Source of the DNA: Variovorax sp.
GTDB taxonomy: Bacteria > Pseudomonadota > Gammaproteobacteria > Burkholderiales > Burkholderiaceae_C
Assembly (NCBI GenBank): GCA_017744935.1
Contig: JAGIAI010000018.1
Coordinates: forward strand, 1 to 64,000
Length of the DNA: 64,000 nucleotides
Direction of reading: 5' to 3'
The notes under the pieces are model-generated. The model did not search any database. It saw nothing but the letters and a program-made list of their open reading frames with translations, and was not told the origin of the DNA. The translations under genes were made by a program, and so were the position numbers. Positions 59,758 through 64,000 of the stretch are shown here, in pieces. Numbering within the stretch: position 1 is the first letter of the stretch; every line of letters begins with the position of its first letter.

Positions 59758-62754
59758 TCAGGCTCTCTCGACGTTGCAGATCGTCGTTTTGGTCTCTTGC
59801 ATCATGGTCACGCTGTCGTAGCCATAGGTGGTCGAGGTGTTGATCGCCTCGCCGCGCACGATCGGGTGCGCGCCCTCGGGGTAGTAGGCCAGCAGGTCGG
59901 CGCCCTGCCAGTGACCCGAGAAGTGGAAGGGCAGAAACACCGTGTCGGGCCCCACGCGCTCCGTCACGAGCGCCTGCACGTTGAGGCGCGCGCCAGTCGG
60001 CGTCATCACCCAGGCGCGCTCGCCGTTGCGGATGCCCTTCTCGGCCGCGACCTTCGGATTGATCTCGATGAACATCTGCTGCTGCAGTTCGGCCAGCCAC
60101 GGATTCGAACGCGTTTCCTCGCCGCCGCCCTCGTACTCGACCAGGCGGCCGGAGGTCATGACGTAAGGGAATTTCTCCGAGATCTTGTCGGCGATGTTGC
60201 GCTGCTGGACGGTCTTGTAGAGCGTCGGCAAGCGCCAGAAGGCCATCTTGTCGTCGTGCGTCGGGTACTTCGCAGCGAGGTCGGGCCGGGTGCCGTAGAG
60301 CGGTTCGCGATGCTGCGGGATCGAATCCGGGAAGTTCCAGACCGTCGCACGCGCCTTGGCGTTGCCGAAGGGGTGGCAGCCATGGTTCTTCATGAACACG
60401 CGGATCATGCCGCCCGAGGGGTCGGTCTTCCAGTTCTTGCCCTCGGCCTTGGCCTTCTCCTCGGGGGTCAGTTCGTCCCACCAGCCGAGGCGCTTGAGCA
60501 GCAGATGGTCCAGTTCGGGGTAGCCGGTCGTGATGGCCGCGCCGAGCGAATGCGAGCCGTCCTCTGCGAGCAGGTTCTTGCCATTGCGTTCCACGCCGAA
60601 GTTCGCGCGGAAGTTGCCGCCACCGTCCATCACGTGCTTGGAGGTGTCGTACAAGTTCGGCGAGCCGGGGTGCTTGAACTCCGGCGTGCCGTAGCAGGGC
60701 CACGGCAGGCCATAGTAGTCGCCTGCGATGTCGTAGCCGTTCACCTTGTCCTTGACCGAGGCCTTGGCCCTGAGGGTGACCACGTCGAAGGCCGCCATGT
60801 TGCGCATGTGCGCCTGCAGCCGTTCGGGGCTCTGGCCGGTGTAGCCGATCGCCCAGCAGTTCTTGTTGATCTCTCGCAGGATGTCGTCGGGCACCGGCTC
60901 ATCCATGCCCTTGACCTTCTGCATCTTGTAGTTCTTGCTCAGTTCCTTGCCGAAGCCGAGGCGGTCGGCGAACTGCTGCATGATCATGTGGTCGCTGCGG
61001 CTCTCCCAGAGCGGCTCGATGACCTTCTCGCGCCACTGGAGCGAGCGGTTCGACGCGGTGACCGATCCGCTGGTCTCGAACTGCGTGCACGCTGGCAGCA
61101 AGTACACCGCGCGATTGGGATTGAGGTCCTCCTGCTTGCCAGGCATGGCTGCCATGGCGGCCGTGGCGGATGGATACGGGTCGATTACCACCAGCATGTC
61201 GAGCTTGTCCATGGCCCGCTTCATTTCGAGACCGCGCGTCTGCGAATTGGGCGCATGGCCCCAATACACCACGGCGCGCAGGTTCGAGTCCTGGTCGATC
61301 AGCTCGTTCTTTTCGAGCACGCCGTCGATCCAGCGCGAGACCGTGATGCCCGGCTTGCTCATCATCGCGGGCGAGGCGTAGCGGCTCTTGATCCACTCGT
61401 AATCCACGCCCCAGCTCGCCGCGAAGTGCTTCCACGAGCCTTCGGTGAGGCCGTAGTAACCGGGCAGCGAATCCGGGTTCGGACCCACGTCGGTCGCGCC
61501 CTGCACGTTGTCGTGGCCGCGGAAGATGTTGGTGCCACCGCCGGAGATCCCGACGTTGCCGAGCGCGAGCTGCAGGATGCAGGAGGCGCGCACGATCGCG
61601 TTGCCGATCGAGTGCTGGGTCTGGCCCATGCACCAGACGACAGTGCCGGGGCGGTTTTCATTGAGCCAGGTCGCGACCTTGAGAACCTGCGCCTCCTTGA
61701 CGCCGCAGGCCTCCTCGACCTTGTCGGGCGTCCACTTCGCGAGCACTTCGGCGCGGACCTCGTCCATGCCGAAGACCCGGTCGTTGATGAACTTCTTGTC
61801 TTCCCAGCCGTTCTTGAAGATGTGATGCAGGATGCCGAAGAGGAACGGGATGTCGGAGCCCGAGCGGATCCGCACGTACTCGTCGGCCTTGGCCGCTGTG
61901 CGCGTGAAGCGCGGATCGACCACGATCATCTTGCAGCCGCGCTCCTTGGCATGGAGCATGTGCAGCATGCTGACCGGATGCGCCTCGGCCGCGTTGGAAC
62001 CGATGTACATCGCGACCTTGGCGTTGCGCATGTCGTTGTACGAATTGGTCATGGCGCCGTAGCCCCATGTGTTCGCAACGCCGGCCACGGTGGTGGAGTG
62101 GCAGATGCGCGCCTGATGATCGCAGTTGTTGCTGCCGAAGAAGCTCACGAACTTGCGCAGCAGGTACGACTGCTCGTTGCTGTGCTTGCTGGAGCCGATC
62201 CAGTAGACCGAATCTGGGCCGCTGGCCTTGCTGAGTTCCTTGAGCTTGGCGGTGATTTCGTCGAGCGCCGTATCCCAGCTGATGCGCTGGTATTTGCCGT
62301 CGACCAGCTTCATCGGGTAGCGCAGGCGGTATTCGCCATGGCCGTGTTCGCGCAGTGCCGCGCCCTTGGCGCAGTGCGCGCCGAGGTTGATCGGCGAGTC
62401 GAACACCGGCTCCTGGCGCACCCAGACGCCGTTCTCGACCACGGCATCGGAGGCGCAACCCACCGAGCAGTGCGAGCAGACCGTGCGGCGGACTTCGACT
62501 TTGCCCGCACCGATCGCGGTGGGCCGGCCATCGGCCGCCCTGGCCTTGCGGATCAGCGTGAGCTGGCCGGCTGCGAGACCGACACCGACGCCCAGTCCGG
62601 AGCGCCGCAGGAAGGCGCGCCGGTCCATGGTCGGCAGTGCGTTGGAAAGACCGCGCCGAAGGCTATGTACAAACGATGAGCCGGCCTGGGAAGGATGGGT
62701 GGCAGGCGAGGCACCGTCACGCGCGGTGCCGCTCGTCTTCTTGGTCAACAGCAT
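59758..62754 (-). CDS. fdhA: Formate dehydrogenase alpha subunit (molybdenum, cysteine type)
   Basis: A 998-residue molybdopterin enzyme. The ATG at 62754 is preferred because GGAGGT stands seven bases ahead. About 42 residues precede a twin-arginine signal, MDRRAFLRRSGLGVGVG. The [4Fe-4S] ligands are C93-x2-C96-x3-C100-x27-C128. The molybdenum ligand is Cys218, followed by His219 in QARICHSTTV, so selenocysteine is not used. Later blocks include MYIGSNAAEAHPV and the dinucleotide-binding C-terminal domain. It oxidises formate to carbon dioxide in the periplasm and passes electrons to FdhB. Confidence 0.95.
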   Translation of the reverse strand: MLLTKKTSGTARDGASPATHPSQAGSSFVHSLRRGLSNALPTMDRRAFLRRSGLGVGVGLAAGQLTLIRKARAADGRPTAIGAGKVEVRRTVCSHCSVGCASDAVVENGVWVRQEPVFDSPINLGAHCAKGAALREHGHGEYRLRYPMKLVDGKYQRISWDTALDEITAKLKELSKASGPDSVYWIGSSKHSNEQSYLLRKFVSFFGSNNCDHQARICHSTTVAGVANTWGYGAMTNSYNDMRNAKVAMYIGSNAAEAHPVSMLHMLHAKERGCKMIVVDPRFTRTAAKADEYVRIRSGSDIPFLFGILHHIFKNGWEDKKFINDRVFGMDEVRAEVLAKWTPDKVEEACGVKEAQVLKVATWLNENRPGTVVWCMGQTQHSIGNAIVRASCILQLALGNVGISGGGTNIFRGHDNVQGATDVGPNPDSLPGYYGLTEGSWKHFAASWGVDYEWIKSRYASPAMMSKPGITVSRWIDGVLEKNELIDQDSNLRAVVYWGHAPNSQTRGLEMKRAMDKLDMLVVIDPYPSATAAMAAMPGKQEDLNPNRAVYLLPACTQFETSGSVTASNRSLQWREKVIEPLWESRSDHMIMQQFADRLGFGKELSKNYKMQKVKGMDEPVPDDILREINKNCWAIGYTGQSPERLQAHMRNMAAFDVVTLRAKASVKDKVNGYDIAGDYYGLPWPCYGTPEFKHPGSPNLYDTSKHVMDGGGNFRANFGVERNGKNLLAEDGSHSLGAAITTGYPELDHLLLKRLGWWDELTPEEKAKAEGKNWKTDPSGGMIRVFMKNHGCHPFGNAKARATVWNFPDSIPQHREPLYGTRPDLAAKYPTHDDKMAFWRLPTLYKTVQQRNIADKISEKFPYVMTSGRLVEYEGGGEETRSNPWLAELQQQMFIEINPKVAAEKGIRNGERAWVMTPTGARLNVQALVTERVGPDTVFLPFHFSGHWQGADLLAYYPEGAHPIVRGEAINTSTTYGYDSVTMMQETKTTICNVERA

Positions 62755-62771
62755 GGGGTTCACCTCCGTCT

Positions 62772-62999
62772 TCAGGCAGACGCGGTCTTGTAGTAGCGCT
62801 TGACGTGCTCGCTCAGCGAATAGCCGCCACCTTTTTCTGGCGCGGGTTTGGGCTCGGGAGACGCAGCGGATGCATCGGGCGACGGGGCGACTTTGGGCAG
62901 CGCCGTGACGGCCGCGGCGGCGACACCAACCGTGGCGGCGCCCAAAAAGAATCCCCGACGGGAGGGCGGCTGTGAGCCGGAGGCTTGGCTGTCCTGCAT
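62772..62999 (-). CDS. Small twin-arginine-signal protein of formate dehydrogenase operons
   Basis: A 75-residue protein with SRRGFFLGAATVGVAAAAV, a twin-arginine signal, and a short mature part rich in Pro/Ala/Glu ending GGGYSLSEHVKRYYKTASA. The SEHVKRYYKTA ending is typical of the small Tat-target proteins found beside fdhA in proteobacteria. It is 17 bases ahead of fdhA. It may assist Tat export or maturation of the enzyme. GGAG precedes its ATG. Confidence 0.88.
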   Translation of the reverse strand: MQDSQASGSQPPSRRGFFLGAATVGVAAAAVTALPKVAPSPDASAASPEPKPAPEKGGGYSLSEHVKRYYKTASA

Positions 63000-63115
63000 G
63001 ACGAACTCCAGGAGTGGCTGACGCGCTGGCCAGATATGAAACCAGTTACATAAGTTCGGATAGTAGTCGAGACCCTAGTGCCGGTCGTCCGAAATTCCCT
63101 GATATTTCCCTGCTC
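63000..63115 (-). other. 116-base gap in the formate dehydrogenase operon, possible second promoter
   Basis: This is the longest gap within the operon. It contains AT-rich stretches on the minus strand (GGAAATATCAGGG and CTTATGTAAC) before the small Tat gene, and could carry an internal promoter for fdhA. I saw no FNR-type TTGAT-N4-ATCAA site and no terminator hairpin. Confidence 0.3.
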
Positions 63116-63733
63116 TCAGTCGAGCATGTCGAAACCCTGCGCCTCGACCTCGCCGAAAGCGCGCGTCAGCTCAGCCAGCGCGGCGTAGAAGCGTGCCTTC
63201 GGATGCCGCGACACGGCATCGCACATGGCCGGCAACCAGGACTGGATATGGGTGGTGAAGAACGCCCGCTGACGGGTCAGATTGGCCACTTCGACGTCCT
63301 CGCCCGCGATCAGGTAGCGCATCACCTCGAAGAGGAAAGCGATGTGGTCTTCGGTCTCGGAGACGGCCTCTTCCCGCGCAAGCCCGAGCTGGTCGAGGTC
63401 GTTGCGCAGCTTGGCGAGCGGCTTGTCGTTGAGGAATCCGCTGAGATAGTGCGAGCCGAAGAGAAAGACCTCCGGCCGCCCGATGCCGCCGAAGAGCGAG
63501 TCGTATTCGTCGCCGATCGCGGCAGCGTCCATTTCACGGCCGACGCCAACGAGGTGCCGCCAAGGCTCCTCAAGGAAGGCACCCGCGGCAGGCGCTTCGG
63601 TTGGCGCGACCCGGAAGGCTTCGTGCAGTTCCGAATCCGGCGCGGCATACCAGAGCCGCGCGAGCAGGCCGTAGAGCTCCGCGCGCGCGATTTCTTCGTC
63701 GAGGGCCGAGGTCGCTGGAAAAGTCTGGCTCAT
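63116..63733 (-). CDS. TorD-family molecular chaperone for the molybdoenzyme
   Basis: A 205-residue all-helical chaperone of the TorD/DmsD/NarJ family. It starts MSQTFPATSALDEEIARAELYGLLARLWY and has the conserved DEYDSLFGGIGRPEVFLFGSHYLSGFLNDKPL segment (the YxxLF and E-x-P-x-x-SxYL type) near residues 75-107. Members bind the Tat signal of a molybdoenzyme and hold it until cofactor insertion. The neighbouring fdhA is the obvious client. It overlaps the ferredoxin gene by ATGA. Confidence 0.9.
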   Translation of the reverse strand: MSQTFPATSALDEEIARAELYGLLARLWYAAPDSELHEAFRVAPTEAPAAGAFLEEPWRHLVGVGREMDAAAIGDEYDSLFGGIGRPEVFLFGSHYLSGFLNDKPLAKLRNDLDQLGLAREEAVSETEDHIAFLFEVMRYLIAGEDVEVANLTRQRAFFTTHIQSWLPAMCDAVSRHPKARFYAALAELTRAFGEVEAQGFDMLD

Positions 63734-64000
63734 TGCTGTGTGATCTTCGTTTCGTCCTGCGCGCTGTAGAGGTCAATGACCCGGCAGTCGCTGCACATCT
63801 TGAGGCGCTCCATCGCTTCGCCCTGGAACATCGCGTGGCCGGCAAGCTTGACGAGCATCGCCTCGATGGCCTTCTGCGTGCCGAAGGGTTTCGCACAGCG
63901 GATGCAGGCCCAAGGCTTCGCTTCGTTGAGCACCACCGCCTGCTTGCGTGCGGGCGAGGCCTGCAGTCGTGGCACGAGATCGATCGCGTCCTCCGGGCAG
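63730..64000 (-). CDS. Ferredoxin-like [4Fe-4S] protein, first gene of the formate dehydrogenase operon (truncated by window end)
   Basis: The last 89 residues of a protein whose start lies beyond the window. The visible part begins in a ferredoxin motif, CPEDAIDLVPRL, and includes two further cysteine pairs: CIRCAKPFGT and MCSDCRVIDLY. The spacing resembles 4Fe-4S proteins that precede torD in fdh operons of Burkholderiales. It may pass electrons or help cofactor assembly. Its stop overlaps torD by four bases. Confidence 0.82.
   Translation of the reverse strand, partial: CPEDAIDLVPRLQASPARKQAVVLNEAKPWACIRCAKPFGTQKAIEAMLVKLAGHAMFQGEAMERLKMCSDCRVIDLYSAQDETKITQQ

Noticed and set aside
59119..62679. 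A 1186-codon open frame antisense to fdhA and fdhB
   Set aside because: The translated sequence is low-information (Val/Ala/Arg/His-rich) and the opposite strand encodes unmistakable formate dehydrogenase subunits.
59758..62754. Selenocysteine formate dehydrogenase
   Set aside because: The active-site codon is a cysteine codon (Cys218 in QARICHS) and no in-frame TGA was seen.

Overview
The window looks like a chromosomal segment of a Burkholderiales betaproteobacterium of the family Comamonadaceae, most like Variovorax. This rests on the very high GC content with GC-rich third codon positions, the gene repertoire (urtABCDE urea transporter, formate dehydrogenase operon with its TorD-type chaperone, two-partner secretion, tightly overlapping ATGA/GTGA operons) and an intergenic repeat with a conserved CACTTCGTGT core of a kind I associate with this family. 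No phage, insertion sequence or CRISPR array is visible. Almost every base is coding.

Layout. 1-5.2 kb: the end of an ABC permease, two paralogous nucleobase-type deaminases, an EthD-like protein, an OsmC protein, a Rieske oxygenase and a Tat-exported NMT1/THI5-like binding protein. Together these suggest uptake and breakdown of a nitrogenous heterocycle. The Rieske gene and the binding-protein gene diverge from a region holding two mirror-image copies of the same sequence modules. 5.2-9.7 kb: a molybdate locus with a Mo-pterin-domain lipoprotein, a DNA-binding-only ModE, a TrmO-like protein, modBAC behind a good ModE operator, and a stand-alone Mop-domain protein. 9.7-14.4 kb: an isolated ureD, an MFS carrier, a DedA-rhodanese fusion and an ECF sigma/anti-sigma pair. 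14.4-20.2 kb: urtABCDE on the minus strand, with urtA set apart from urtB by a structured repeat.

20.4-30.7 kb: two alpha/beta hydrolases, a ppk2/pit divergent pair with back-to-back Pho boxes, a CorA/ZntB-type transporter and a row of housekeeping genes (PHP phosphatase, DMT exporter, YciO, M50 protease, trpS). 30.8-33.3 kb: a convergent response regulator and histidine kinase, an orphan terminator and tRNA-Ser(CGA). 33.3-38.2 kb: serS, a VOC protein, a threonine-dehydratase-like enzyme, ispH, fkpB and radC. 38.4-51.1 kb: a two-partner secretion pair (TpsB and a 2775-residue TpsA adhesin) followed directly by its own response regulator and membrane sensor kinase. 51.1-56.3 kb: an Smr protein, a truncated haemoglobin, a 2-oxoglutarate/Fe(II)-type oxygenase, a GNAT acetyltransferase and an FtsX-type permease. 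56.4-64.0 kb: a formate dehydrogenase operon read leftwards (ferredoxin, torD, small Tat protein, fdhA, fdhB, lipoprotein, cytochrome b subunit, small exported protein, fdhD).

How it fits together. The molybdate uptake locus and the molybdenum-dependent formate dehydrogenase with FdhD share a cofactor economy. ppk2 and pit form a candidate phosphate-starvation unit. The urea transporter and ureD both point to urea use, although no urease subunit genes are present here. The points most worth following are the mirrored control region at 3.4 kb, the split molybdate sensor, the stop-codon-anchored repeat family, the paired Pho boxes, the TPS locus with its own two-component system, and the uncharacterised small exported proteins inside the formate dehydrogenase operon.
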